A stretch of DNA of 64,000 bases from Alteribacter natronophilus (GCF_006007885.1 NZ_VCRO01000001.1:620001-684000); one strand, 5' to 3'. Positions 34,418-42,639 are shown, counted from the first letter of the stretch. Made by a program: numbers and translations. The notes: generated by a model from the letters alone, not told the origin.

Positions 34418-34798
34418 GTGGCGATAACATTTGATCATAATCGTCCGATCTATCTTCAGCTGAAGGAGAAGATGTATGGGGATATCTGCAGCGGCGAGCT
34501 GCTGCCGGGCAGCCGCCTTCCCTCGGTGAGGGAAATGGCTGTTCAGGCCGGGGTTAACCCGAATACGGTTTCGAGGACCTATATGGAGATGGAACGGGAA
34601 GGGGCAGTGGAATCCCGGCGCGGACAGGGAACATTTGTAACGGAGAATTCAGATGTCATCACCAGCCTGAAAAAGACCGCGGCGGAAGAAGAAACACGCA
34701 GACTTGTGAACGTGCTCAGACAGTACGGATATAAGGATGATGAAATCATTAATCTGCTTAAGACCGAGATTCATGTGAAAGGAGAGCAGCCGGAATGA
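34418..34798 (+). CDS. GntR-family regulator, YtrA subfamily (operon gene 3)
   Basis: 126 residues. GTG 34418 is chosen because AAGGGAG lies 9 bases upstream and the protein then starts as YtrA regulators do (MAITFDHNRPIYLQLKEKM); the in-frame ATG 34382 has no ribosome site. The winged-helix DNA-binding domain is complete (LLPGSRLPSVREMAVQAGVNPNTVSRTYMEMEREGAV...RRGQGTFV), followed by only a short dimerisation helix, typical of YtrA. It probably represses the operon through the operator at 32451-32472 until cell-wall stress relieves it. The stop overlaps the next ATPase gene. Confidence 0.92.
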   Translation: MAITFDHNRPIYLQLKEKMYGDICSGELLPGSRLPSVREMAVQAGVNPNTVSRTYMEMEREGAVESRRGQGTFVTENSDVITSLKKTAAEEETRRLVNVLRQYGYKDDEIINLLKTEIHVKGEQPE

Positions 34799-35496
34799 AT
34801 GAACCATTTATTAAAACAGGGGGACTTTCAAAATCATACAGAGGAAAGAAGGCTCTGGACAATGTAACTGTATCCATCGACAGGCCTGGAATTACCGGCC
34901 TGATCGGCCCGAATGGAAGCGGTAAATCCACTCTTTTAAAAACGGCTGCAGGTCTCCTCCGGCCCGGAAAGGGAAGTGTGACTGTGCTTGGGGAACCGGT
35001 TTCAAGACAAGTAGCGTCCAGAGTCTCCTTGCTGGCAGAGGTGGATTCACTTTACGGCTACCAGACTCCGGAAGAAGCGGTTACGTTTTTCAGCAGGGTT
35101 TTCCCGGATTTTTCGAGTGAGAAAGCCGCCAGTCTTCTGGAAAAGCTTGAAATCGACAGTGGAACCGAAATAAAAAATCTGTCAAAGGGCAGCCGGGCCC
35201 GGGTGAAAATTGCGCTTACACTGGCGCGGGATGTACCGCTTCTGTTGATGGACGAACCGTTATCGGGGCTGGATCCGATTGTGAGAGAGGAAATACTCGG
35301 AATGATTATCAGTTGTATAGACATCAGCCGTCAGGCAGCGGTTATCTCCACTCATGAAGTGGCGGAAGTCGAACCGTTTCTCGATCACGTGGTATTTATC
35401 AGGAATGGGAAAATCCTTCTCTCTGAAAACGTGGAAAAACTCCGGGAAACGAAAGGAAAAAGTGTTGTTGAAGTGATGAGGGAGGTGCTCTCATGA
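34795..35496 (+). CDS. ABC transporter ATP-binding protein (operon gene 4)
   Basis: 233 residues, ATG 34795 overlapping the regulator gene by 4 bases. Walker A GLIGPNGSGKSTLLK, signature LSKGSRARVKIALTLA, Walker B LLLMDEPLSGLDPIV and STHEVAEVE are present. It resembles YtrB/YtrE-type ATPases that accompany GntR regulators in the cell-wall stress operon ytrABCDEF. Its partner is the permease at 35493. Confidence 0.92.
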   Translation: MNEPFIKTGGLSKSYRGKKALDNVTVSIDRPGITGLIGPNGSGKSTLLKTAAGLLRPGKGSVTVLGEPVSRQVASRVSLLAEVDSLYGYQTPEEAVTFFSRVFPDFSSEKAASLLEKLEIDSGTEIKNLSKGSRARVKIALTLARDVPLLLMDEPLSGLDPIVREEILGMIISCIDISRQAAVISTHEVAEVEPFLDHVVFIRNGKILLSENVEKLRETKGKSVVEVMREVLS

Positions 35497-36284
35497 CATG
35501 GATGGCTCTTTTTCGTAAGGAAGTCAGGCAGAATCTGTTCCTGATGGGGCTGCACGGCGCCCTGCTCCTCGCTGTGTTTGCATTTATTACGTATCACGTT
35601 GGGCGTCTCAATCTGTCGATGATTTTTATCGGTATTCCTCTCATTGCCGGACACCTGATTGCAGTTCTGATTTACATTGTGGCTTCCATGCGCAGAGAAT
35701 GGAAAGAAAGGACTGCTCTCATCTGGATGAACCTTCCCCATTCGGGTTTCACGCTTCTCTCGGCAAAATTGGCAGCGGCTGTTTTTGCCGGCGCTATGTT
35801 CCTTGCCGTCACGATGGTTTCTTTCGGCCTGATTCTTCATACAGCCGATTCGCAGCTTGCTGTATTTGCAGTAGACGGTCTGGGGGAGTTATATGTCCGT
35901 TATGCAGGCTGGCTGTTTGCAGGGATTATGTTCGGCAGTATACAGCTTGCTCTTGCGGGGCTGTTTATCTTTGTCATTAACAAAGTTATTCGTCCGTTCG
36001 GCTGGCTCGTGGGAATTGCCGTCACGTTTGCTTTAAGCTGGCTGTGGTCCGAATTTACAGATACACAGCTCTATGCATCCGTTGCCCACTGGGGTCCGAT
36101 GCTCAGAGTGGAAGGGATTCCGGATCAGTTTAATATTGATTTATCGGATGCCCACGGTTCGGTTAACGAAAGTGGTCAGACGCTGGAGATGATTTATCTC
36201 GGACATACGCTCATTGAACTGGGTTTACTGGCAGCAGTATTTTATGTCATTTGTTATCTTTTTGATAAGAAGGCGGAGATTTAA
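35493..36284 (+). CDS. ABC-2-like permease (operon gene 5)
   Basis: 263 residues, overlapping gene 4 by 4 bases. About six membrane helices; the cytosolic segment MRREWKERTALIWMNLPHSGFTLLSAKL corresponds to the coupling region of ABC-2 permeases. An extracellular loop lies around residues 190-230. Together with gene 4 it forms the second exporter of the operon. Confidence 0.82.
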   Translation: MTWMALFRKEVRQNLFLMGLHGALLLAVFAFITYHVGRLNLSMIFIGIPLIAGHLIAVLIYIVASMRREWKERTALIWMNLPHSGFTLLSAKLAAAVFAGAMFLAVTMVSFGLILHTADSQLAVFAVDGLGELYVRYAGWLFAGIMFGSIQLALAGLFIFVINKVIRPFGWLVGIAVTFALSWLWSEFTDTQLYASVAHWGPMLRVEGIPDQFNIDLSDAHGSVNESGQTLEMIYLGHTLIELGLLAAVFYVICYLFDKKAEI

Positions 36285-36317
36285 GGAAGTGCGGCAGTTC
36301 TGTATTTCCAAAAAAAA

Positions 36318-36350
36318 ACAGGTGTCCCCCTGGGCGGGGGCACCTGTTTT
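36318..36350. terminator. Intrinsic terminator of the two-ABC operon
   Basis: ACAGGTGTCCCC pairs with GGGGGCACCTGT and is followed by T4; an A9 run before it lets it work in both directions. Confidence 0.85.
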
Positions 36351-36373
36351 ATGTACTGCATTTCATTCGGCTG

Positions 36374-36571
36374 TTAATCTCGGATCGTGTAATAGATCAT
36401 AACAATGATTGTTGCAAAAGCCATTACCGCAAGCGGAAGCTGGGTGATCCAGTGTACTGCTTCTTCTTCTCCATTATCTCCACCGTTACCGGCAGCTGCG
36501 GCGGTAATGACAGGAGTAAGAAGGGCAACCGCAAAAACAATCATGGATGAGAGCCACTTTTTCAGCGTCAT
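36374..36571 (-). CDS. Small membrane protein with signal-like N-terminus (65 residues)
   Basis: ATG 36571 follows GAGGAGG. The first hydrophobic segment (WLSSMIVFAVALLTPVITAAAA, ending in an AxA-like site) may be a signal peptide, then a Gly/Asp/Glu linker and a second membrane helix (LPLAVMAFATIIVMIYYTI). The mature form could be a short single-pass peptide. No family recognised. Confidence 0.6.
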   Translation of the reverse strand: MTLKKWLSSMIVFAVALLTPVITAAAAGNGGDNGEEEAVHWITQLPLAVMAFATIIVMIYYTIRD

Positions 36572-36874
36572 TCTGATTACCTCCTCATCGGACTTTTCAT
36601 GGGATCTATTTTATTATAGCCCTCACGCCCGTTTAAGGCAAAGGATGTCTGGAAAACGGAAAAAAATTCGGTGTTGGCGGGCGGAAACCGTAACAGTATA
36701 TCCTCTCTGTCATATAACAATAGTAAATAAGGAAGCTGTTTTGATGAAAATTATCCTTAAGAGGTTTATTAACCGGATTTTTGAGGAAAACAGCTAATAA
36801 CTGTTCCATAATAATTGTTGTAAAACAGTTGTTGTTATAGTACAATCAAATTAATTACATGAGGAGGGGTTACA
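36572..36874. other. Intergenic region with inverted repeat and a 17-codon frame
   Basis: AGCTGTTTT (36734-36742) and AAAACAGCT (36787-36795) are exact inverted repeats. They bracket a 17-codon frame starting ATG 36744 (MKIILKRFINRIFEENS) with a poor ribosome site. Further on, the AT-rich stretch up to TATAGTACAAT probably holds the yhfH promoter. Nothing else is apparent. Confidence 0.3.
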
Positions 36875-37006
36875 TTGATTACACCGAGCAAGGATTTTTT
36901 TCAGAATCTTCCGCCTAAAGAGTGCTCTAAATGCGGTACCGTAATTGAGGAAATGGCCGATTGCTATTACCATCAGTGTGATGACTGCCTGAAGGAAGTA
37001 AAATAA
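36875..37006 (+). CDS. yhfH: YhfH-family small zinc-finger-like protein
   Basis: 43 residues from TTG 36875, after GAGGAGGGG. FFQNLPPKECSKCGTVIEEM, followed by DCYYHQCDDCL, matches the YhfH family (FFRNLPxKxCxxCGxxIxEQxECYxxxCxxC). Four cysteines as two CxxC-like pairs probably bind zinc. Function unknown. Below the usual reporting length. Confidence 0.85.
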   Translation: MITPSKDFFQNLPPKECSKCGTVIEEMADCYYHQCDDCLKEVK

Positions 37007-37014
37007 CGAATCAG

Positions 37015-37051
37015 AAAATCCGTTCCGCGAAAAGCCGGGATGGATTTTTTT
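37015..37051 (+). terminator. Probable terminator of yhfH
   Basis: AAATCCGTTCC pairs imperfectly with GGGATGGATTT and is followed by T6. Confidence 0.5.
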
Positions 37052-37193
37052 CTGTAAGCCGTCCGGACAAAAAGGGGCTCTCCTTTAAAATCTCCCTGCA
37101 GATTCCCGTCCCGTCGCCGGGCTTAACAGCTGCCGGGTTAAAGGAATCAGGACATGGAGGGAAGAAATAGTGTAAAAGGAGGGAGTGACGATC

Positions 37194-37967
37194 ATGATTG
37201 TACGGGAAGAACCGGAAGGACTGACTTTTTTTGAACAGGACAGACATGCGCATATCTCGGGTATATTTGCCGGGTACTGGCGTGATGACCTTTTTATTAA
37301 CAAAGAAAGAAGGGACAGTGTGATTCTTGCGGTCACCCAGCACGACCGGGGGTGGGCTGAACTGGACCGGGAACTCGTTACCGGCAGGGAAAAAGGAATT
37401 CCTTTATCGTTTACGGATTACCCGCTTAAAAAGAAAATAAGCGCCTACAGAAAAGGGGTCGATGATCTTGAACAAACAGATCCGTACAGTGCATTTCTTG
37501 TAAGCTGTCATTATGCCTCTTTTTTTGAAGGTAAAGGAGATCCCCATGGACGTGAATTCCTTCATGAGGAAAAGGAGCGGCAGTTTCGGCTTCGTAAAAA
37601 GCTTCAGCTCGGACCCGGAGACAGGACAGCCTGCAGGTTTCACTTTGATTTACTCCAGCTCTGTGACAACCTGAGCCTGTATATCTGCATGAACAGGTGG
37701 GGAACAGCGAAAGAGGACGAGATCCCCTGGTTTAAAGACGGCTTTCCGCAGCAGCTCGAAAGGCTCGGTGATGAAAAAGTGACGGCTGAGTTTCTTTCAC
37801 CCCGTGAGGTATCAGTTTCACCCTGGCCATTCTGCCGGAACAGCTTCAACATTTATATTCCGTATAAATATGTGGAAGGAAAAGACGTGAAGGATGCCGG
37901 CAGCTGGGAAGCAGCATACAGAAATGCCGAACATGCTGTTTATAATCTGTCTTTTCATAAGAAATAA
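37194..37967 (+). CDS. DUF3891 family protein
   Basis: 257 residues. ATG 37194 is chosen; GTG 37185 abuts the AAGGAGG site. MIVREEPEGLTFFEQDRHAHISGIFAGYW, AVTQHDRGW, SFTDYP, LVSCHYASFF and FDLLQLCDNLSLYICMN follow DUF3891. The many conserved His/Asp residues (QHDRGW, HYASF, FDLLQLCDNLSL) resemble an HD-type metal hydrolase, which is the likely but unproven activity. Confidence 0.85.
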   Translation: MIVREEPEGLTFFEQDRHAHISGIFAGYWRDDLFINKERRDSVILAVTQHDRGWAELDRELVTGREKGIPLSFTDYPLKKKISAYRKGVDDLEQTDPYSAFLVSCHYASFFEGKGDPHGREFLHEEKERQFRLRKKLQLGPGDRTACRFHFDLLQLCDNLSLYICMNRWGTAKEDEIPWFKDGFPQQLERLGDEKVTAEFLSPREVSVSPWPFCRNSFNIYIPYKYVEGKDVKDAGSWEAAYRNAEHAVYNLSFHKK

Positions 37968-38147
37968 CAGCGTCTGCAGGGCTGTGGGCGCCAAAAAGAG
38001 CAGGGAAAAGTTGAACGGTACACGTTTATCCGGTCGAATCCAAGGGGAAATACATAGTCAGAGCGGATTTACAGCATAGTAAGTAGGGAATTAAAGGAAA
38101 ACCCCTGTCCGCCTGATGTGAATACATAGACGAAAGAGGTGCATTCC

Positions 38148-38672
38148 ATGCGTTTAAAGGATATGAAAGTACTGACTGTTGTGGATGATGAATTTGAAGA
38201 TCTGGAACTGTGGTATCCGATTTACCGGCTTCAGGAGGAAGGCGCAATCGTACACATTGCAGGTATGGAGGCAGACCATACCTATAAGGGAAAATACGGT
38301 GTGCCTGCCAAGAGCGATTACAGTTTTAATCAGATCCAGATTGAAGAGTATTCCGGCATCCTGGTTCCCGGCGGATGGGCACCTGATAAACTGCGAAGAT
38401 ACGATGAAGTTCTTGATATGGTTACCTTTATGGAAGAAGGAAAAAGACCGATCGGACAGATCTGTCATGCAGGGTGGGTCCTGATCTCGGCAGACATTCT
38501 GAAAGGAAAGAAAGTGACCAGTACTCCCGGAATCAAACACGATATGATGAATGCAGGGGCCGAATGGGTGAACGAAGGCGTAGTAACAGACGGGCATCTT
38601 ATTTCAAGCAGGCGTCCTCCTGACCTTCCGGCCTACGCCAGGGCTTTTGCAGATGCTCTGGCAGAACGGTAA
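38148..38672 (+). CDS. DJ-1/PfpI (YfkM-like) family protein
   Basis: 174 residues from ATG 38148 after AAAGAGGTG. The fold pattern is clear: VLTVVDDEFEDLELWYPIYRLQEEGA (the E of the triad region), GILVPGGWAPDKLRR, and the nucleophile elbow GQICHAGWVLISA with Cys about residue 106 and adjacent His. Family members act as deglycases, chaperones or cysteine peptidases under stress. Full length with all key residues. Confidence 0.9.
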   Translation: MRLKDMKVLTVVDDEFEDLELWYPIYRLQEEGAIVHIAGMEADHTYKGKYGVPAKSDYSFNQIQIEEYSGILVPGGWAPDKLRRYDEVLDMVTFMEEGKRPIGQICHAGWVLISADILKGKKVTSTPGIKHDMMNAGAEWVNEGVVTDGHLISSRRPPDLPAYARAFADALAER

Positions 38673-38721
38673 AATATTATTCATACAGCTGATTTCATCC
38701 TCTGCCGAAAGGAGGGCTGAC

Positions 38722-39708
38722 ATGTCCTGGGAACGTGATACAGACTGGACCGGTACCCTGAAATCGAATCTTCCCGATCTCAGTGTAATTGACCCGCATA
38801 AAGGTCAGCCGGAACTCGAAAGTTACCTTGATTACTATCAGTACAATATCAGCCGGACAGCAGCTTACCGGTGCGGCCTGGTTAACACTGACCGCTCCTC
38901 TGTTTTTGTACAGATTCTAACCCCGCCGAATCCACAGGGCACTGTCCTGCTCGTCCATGGATATATGGACCACTCGGGTGGACTCAGTACCACTGTGAAC
39001 GGGTTTCTGGAACAGAACTATGAAGTGGTCTCTGTGGATCTGCCCGGACACGGCCTTTCCGACGGGGACAGGGGAGCGATACGCGACTTTTCCCATTACG
39101 TGGATGCCATCAGGAGCGGGTGGGAGGCTGCTGCCGATTACCGTGCGCAGGGTCCTGTTTTCGGACTCGGGCACAGTACGGGTGGTGCTGTCCTCTTTCA
39201 CGGAGTCAGCGAAAACGTGATTCAGCTGGAAGCACTTATGATGGCAGGACCACTGTACCATCCCTATCAGTGGAAATGGGTAAGGCTGCTTTTACCTGTT
39301 GCCAGCAGATGGATTACCAGGAAAAAGCGCCGATTTAAACAGAACTCGAAAGACGAAAGATATCATCAGTTTCTAAAACACGACCCTCTTCAGGTACAGG
39401 AACTCCCCACCTCATGGCTGATGGCACTGACAGAATGGCAGAAGGACATTCTTTCATGTTCCAATGTAAAAGTACCGGTTTATCTCCTTCAGGGGACGAA
39501 AGACACGACTGTGCAGTGGCAGGAAAATGTTGATTTCTTCAGTGACAAATGTGACGATCTTCAGGTGGCCCTCTTTGAAGGGGCAGGCCACCAGCTTCTG
39601 AACGAAAAAAAACCGATCAGAGAGCTTGTATTTGACCGTATTGAAACATTTATGACCATGACAGTCCGCGATCAAAGGCAATTACCTGCAGAGAAAACAG
39701 GAGACTGA
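38722..39708 (+). CDS. Alpha/beta hydrolase, monoacylglycerol lipase / lysophospholipase type
   Basis: 328 residues from ATG 38722 after AAAGGAGG. The oxyanion region is LLVHGYMDHSGG, the nucleophile elbow GLGHSTGGAV (Ser), and the acid and His lie in LLQGTKDTTVQW and FEGAGHQLLNE, giving an intact Ser-Asp-His triad. DLPGHGLSDGDRGAIRDF is typical of Hydrolase_4/monoglyceride lipases. No signal peptide, so it acts on cytosolic or membrane-derived esters. Confidence 0.9.
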   Translation: MSWERDTDWTGTLKSNLPDLSVIDPHKGQPELESYLDYYQYNISRTAAYRCGLVNTDRSSVFVQILTPPNPQGTVLLVHGYMDHSGGLSTTVNGFLEQNYEVVSVDLPGHGLSDGDRGAIRDFSHYVDAIRSGWEAAADYRAQGPVFGLGHSTGGAVLFHGVSENVIQLEALMMAGPLYHPYQWKWVRLLLPVASRWITRKKRRFKQNSKDERYHQFLKHDPLQVQELPTSWLMALTEWQKDILSCSNVKVPVYLLQGTKDTTVQWQENVDFFSDKCDDLQVALFEGAGHQLLNEKKPIRELVFDRIETFMTMTVRDQRQLPAEKTGD

Positions 39709-39724
39709 ACTGTGTTATTTCCCA

Positions 39725-39767
39725 CGGGCACCACCGGCCACACTTGCGCCAGTGGTGCCGTTTTTTT
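39725..39767 (+). terminator. Intrinsic terminator
   Basis: CGGGCACCAC pairs with GTGGTGCCG and is followed by T7. Confidence 0.75.
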
Positions 39768-39791
39768 ACAGTATATAGGTCAGCCCTTATT

Positions 39792-39821
39792 AAAACCGGT
39801 AAATATGTGCTAGAATAAAAG
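39792..39821 (+). promoter_or_regulatory. Candidate promoter of the B12-binding/PAS-STAS operon
   Basis: TTATTA, 18 bases, then TAGAAT preceded by TGC (an extended -10). No sigma-B consensus (GTTTAA/GGGTAT) was seen. Assignment by eye. Confidence 0.35.
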
Positions 39822-39850
39822 AATCTATCATAATTAGTCCAGCAGATTTG

Positions 39851-39867
39851 AATGACTGAGAGTCATT
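39851..39867. promoter_or_regulatory. Perfect inverted repeat in the leader of the B12-binding gene
   Basis: AATGACT-GAG-AGTCATT, a 7-bp exact inverted repeat with a 3-base centre, lies between the putative promoter and the start codon. It may be an operator or a small mRNA hairpin. Confidence 0.4.
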
Positions 39868-39922
39868 TAACCGAAAATCAGCATACAGAAACATACACAG
39901 ACTACACCAGGTAGGTGATCAA

Positions 39923-40606
39923 GTGAGAAATGAACTGCCGGACTTTGTGGAAGCGATCCTTGACGGAGATCAGGGAAAGTCTTTTGAAATTGTAAGGAGA
40001 CTCAGGGATAAACATTCCCGTCTCGATATCTATCACAGCCTGATAACACCGGCAATGTATGAAATCGGAAAACTGTGGCAGGAAAACAGAATTACAGTGG
40101 CAGACGAGCATCTGGCTACAGGTGTGTGTGATTTTGTACTTTCCCAGACTGAATTTGATCTTTTACAGAAGCCTCTCAGCAGCAGTAAACCGAAAGCCAT
40201 GTTCTTCTCCATTGAGGATGAGTGGCACCAGCTGGGTATTAAAATGGTATCCATTTTATTTAAGGAACACGGATGGAATGTACGCTATCTGAACGCAAAT
40301 CTGCCGCTGGACCACGCACTGAACAACGCCAAAGTCTGGAAACCGGAAGTGATCGGCATGTCGATTTCCCTGGCTTACCGTGCACCGGATCTGCCTGAAT
40401 ATATTGAAGCATTTAATAAGCTTCCATCCAGACCCACAATTCTGATAGGCGGCAGGGTGATGTCAAGTTACGACTTATCTTCCATTATTCCCGGCAATAC
40501 GATGGTGATGAAAGACTTACCTGAATTAAACAGCTGGCTGAAAGTGAAAAAACAAAACAGGCGGGATGGAATAAATGCTCAACCAAATACCTCTTCCTTA
40601 CATTAA
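39923..40606 (+). CDS. Free-standing cobalamin-binding protein (CarH-like sensory domain without DNA-binding domain)
   Basis: 227 residues from GTG 39923 with AGGTGA just upstream. Residues 1-85 form the four-helix B12-binding cap (Pfam B12-binding_2). It contains W52 followed by nine residues and then E62-H63, the Wx9EH motif conserved in CarH-type B12 photoreceptors. Residues 90-210 are the Rossmann B12 domain: EWHQLG (ExHxxG, lower-ligand His102), GMSISL and ILIGGRVM. There is no MerR helix-turn-helix. The residue after W52 is Gln, where Thermus CarH has the His that binds cobalt after light, so photochemistry may differ. It overlaps the PAS-STAS gene by 32 bases, implying joint function. 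Confidence 0.85.
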   Translation: MRNELPDFVEAILDGDQGKSFEIVRRLRDKHSRLDIYHSLITPAMYEIGKLWQENRITVADEHLATGVCDFVLSQTEFDLLQKPLSSSKPKAMFFSIEDEWHQLGIKMVSILFKEHGWNVRYLNANLPLDHALNNAKVWKPEVIGMSISLAYRAPDLPEYIEAFNKLPSRPTILIGGRVMSSYDLSSIIPGNTMVMKDLPELNSWLKVKKQNRRDGINAQPNTSSLH

Positions 40607-41330
40607 AATAAATTCCCGGTTTGATATCCTTCACGTTTCAGACAGGGCAAAAGAAGAATTCCCGACTGTGAACTCCTTTCTGGATATCATTGACCGGGAA
40701 AGCCGGGAAAAGGCAAAAAAAACACTTGAGCGGCGTATAAACAATTTTACCCTTGAGCTCAATCTGCAGACAAAAAACAGCCCTCTGACGCTCTATGATG
40801 TCTATGGTCACTGGAACGGTAACGGAGAAGAAGCTCATATCATTACAGTTCTGAAAGACAGCCGGATGGAAAAAGTCGAATCCCAGCTGCTTACGCTGCA
40901 GAAAAGACTCCGGAATACAAACTTTGAACTCTACGAAAAAAATGAAGAGCTTGAAGAATCGATCGCCCGCAACAACAGACTTTCAGCGCCATTTATTACT
41001 CTCAGTGACAGGGTGGCCCTTGTGCCGGTTTACGGGGACCTTCATGAGGAGAAACTCCTTGCCGTACAGGAAAACATTTATGACGCGGTATATGAAGGGG
41101 ACTATGAAAAGGTCCTCATTGACTTTACTGGTGTAGGCGCGATCGAAAAAGACGGAATTCACGCTATTAAGGAAATTTTTCTTACCTTGGATTATATGGG
41201 TGTAACGGTCATATTAATCGGCATACAGCCTCACCACGCAAGGCAGATGAAAATATACAAAGAAGAATTAAAAATGACATGCATTCATTCTGCCCAGGAA
41301 GCTATTAAACGCTTTCTGACAGGGACCTAA
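40575..41330 (+). CDS. PAS-STAS protein, RsbR-like
   Basis: 251 residues, ATG 40575 inside the end of the B12-binding gene. The N-terminus (1-95) is PAS-like (LPYIKINSRFDILHVSDRA, FLDIIDRESREKAKK), then a coiled coil (about 97-135), then a STAS domain (137-251). VLIDFTGVGAIEKDGIHAI places Thr185 at the position of the first phosphorylated Thr of RsbR (LIDLTGV). The second RsbR site is not a Thr here (Gln in HHARQMK). RsbR paralogues form the stressosome that feeds sigma-B; here the sensory input would be the partner B12 protein and/or the PAS domain. Confidence 0.85.
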   Translation: MLNQIPLPYIKINSRFDILHVSDRAKEEFPTVNSFLDIIDRESREKAKKTLERRINNFTLELNLQTKNSPLTLYDVYGHWNGNGEEAHIITVLKDSRMEKVESQLLTLQKRLRNTNFELYEKNEELEESIARNNRLSAPFITLSDRVALVPVYGDLHEEKLLAVQENIYDAVYEGDYEKVLIDFTGVGAIEKDGIHAIKEIFLTLDYMGVTVILIGIQPHHARQMKIYKEELKMTCIHSAQEAIKRFLTGT

Positions 41331-41337
41331 TAATTCA

Positions 41338-41371
41338 GGATCACTCACCGTACGCACAGAGTGATCCTTTT
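41338..41371 (+). terminator. Intrinsic terminator of the B12-binding/PAS-STAS operon
   Basis: GGATCACTC pairs with GAGTGATCC and is followed by T4. This closes a two-gene transcription unit. Confidence 0.8.
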
Positions 41372-41414
41372 GTGTACACACGTGCACGGTTAATTCAAAA
41401 GAAAAAGCTGTGTT

Positions 41415-41695
41415 AGTATAGATTGTTGTTATTGACCAAGTTATTTATGCAGCGAAAGGCGGCGACTCCAGCGACGAGCGTTTACTCCGTGACTAATCTT
41501 CGAGTTGCTTCGACGGAGCAGGCTCCGGAGCTTAACTGGGAGAGGAAGAAGCAGGAATTCTTTGGAGGCTGAAGTGTTGCCCGCGGCATAGAAGACACCG
41601 TGAAGCATGAACGGATGTCGCACTTGTGCCTGTGGTGAAAGCGTCCGCCTGCAGCGGAATAAAACAACAATTTTTCTGAAAACAGCTAAAGAAAA
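41415..41695 (+). repeat. Palindromic intergenic repeat, copy 4 (long form)
   Basis: It begins TAGATTGTTGTTATTGACC, contains GCAGCGAAAGGCGGCGACTCC, GACGAGCGTTTACTCCGTGAC, GAGAGGAAGAAGCAGG and ends GAAAGCGTCCGCCTGCAGCG with AATAAAACAACAA. Its left end is the reverse complement of the right end of the copy at 51985, which looks like a shortened, inverted version. Confidence 0.7.
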
Positions 41696-41709
41696 CGGGG
41701 GATTGGGCA

Positions 41710-42627
41710 GTGGGTGAGAGAAAGAACACGTTTAAAAAAAGAGGGAGAAGGGTCCTGTATTTTTTATTTGCCATCCTGTCTGTTTGGTTTTTAATATGGC
41801 TTTTTCCTGCAGGAGAGCGGGAGACGAAGCCATTCTTTGAAGGTCTGGATCGTCCGGCAGTGATTGCTCATCAGGGCGGTGAACATCTGGCACCGTCAAA
41901 TACACTGGAGGCTTTTGAGAACGCAGACCGGCTCGGAGTGGACGTTATTGAATTTGATGTACATGTTACTTCTGACGGTGTGCCGGTTGCCATTCACGAT
42001 TCCACAGTGGACAGGACAACAGATGGCAGCGGCAAAGTGAATGACCTGACACTGGAGGACATTCAGTCCCTGGATGCCGGCTACTACTTCAGGGACCTTG
42101 AAGGGGAGCACAGTTTCAGGGACCAGGGAGTCATTATACCTTCTGTTGAGGAAATATTTCAGGCATTCGGCCATATGAAAATGAATATTGAACTCAAGGC
42201 GACGAACGATCGTGACCGGTACGAAGAGCTTGTTCAGAGTGTGTGGGAGCTGATAGCAGAGTACGGGATGGAGAACAATGTTCTTGTAGCCAGTTTTGAG
42301 CAGGATCTGATCGACAGTTTTCAGGAGCTGTCCGGTGGAGCCGCTGTGAGCGGGGGCAGGCAGGAAGTCACCAGGTTTGTGGTATTTCATAAACTGTTTC
42401 TGAACAGCCTCTACACTCCGCAGGTTGATGCGGTCCAGATCCCGGTTGAAGAAAGTATTTTCAACCTGGCGGACCGCTCACTCATCCGGGGCGCTCATCA
42501 AAGAGGGATGGATGTGCACTACTGGACCATCAATGACCAGGAAACGATGCAGAAGCTGATTGATCTCGGGGCAGATGGAATAATTACCGACAGACCCGAT
42601 CTGCTACTTGAACTGCTGGAAAGGTAG
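41710..42627 (+). CDS. Glycerophosphodiester phosphodiesterase, membrane-anchored
   Basis: 305 residues from GTG 41710, with GGGGG 9 bases upstream. One N-terminal membrane helix (VLYFLFAILSVWFLIWLF) anchors an extracytoplasmic GDPD domain. Catalytic features are complete: IAHQGGEHLAPSNTLEAF (first His, although R is replaced by Q in the usual HRG), EFDVHVTSDGVPVAIHDSTVDRTTDGSG (E, D, second His) and MNIELKA. It releases glycerol 3-phosphate from phospholipid-derived or teichoic acid-derived diesters. Confidence 0.92.
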   Translation: MGERKNTFKKRGRRVLYFLFAILSVWFLIWLFPAGERETKPFFEGLDRPAVIAHQGGEHLAPSNTLEAFENADRLGVDVIEFDVHVTSDGVPVAIHDSTVDRTTDGSGKVNDLTLEDIQSLDAGYYFRDLEGEHSFRDQGVIIPSVEEIFQAFGHMKMNIELKATNDRDRYEELVQSVWELIAEYGMENNVLVASFEQDLIDSFQELSGGAAVSGGRQEVTRFVVFHKLFLNSLYTPQVDAVQIPVEESIFNLADRSLIRGAHQRGMDVHYWTINDQETMQKLIDLGADGIITDRPDLLLELLER

Positions 42628-42639
42628 ACCGGGAGAGAA

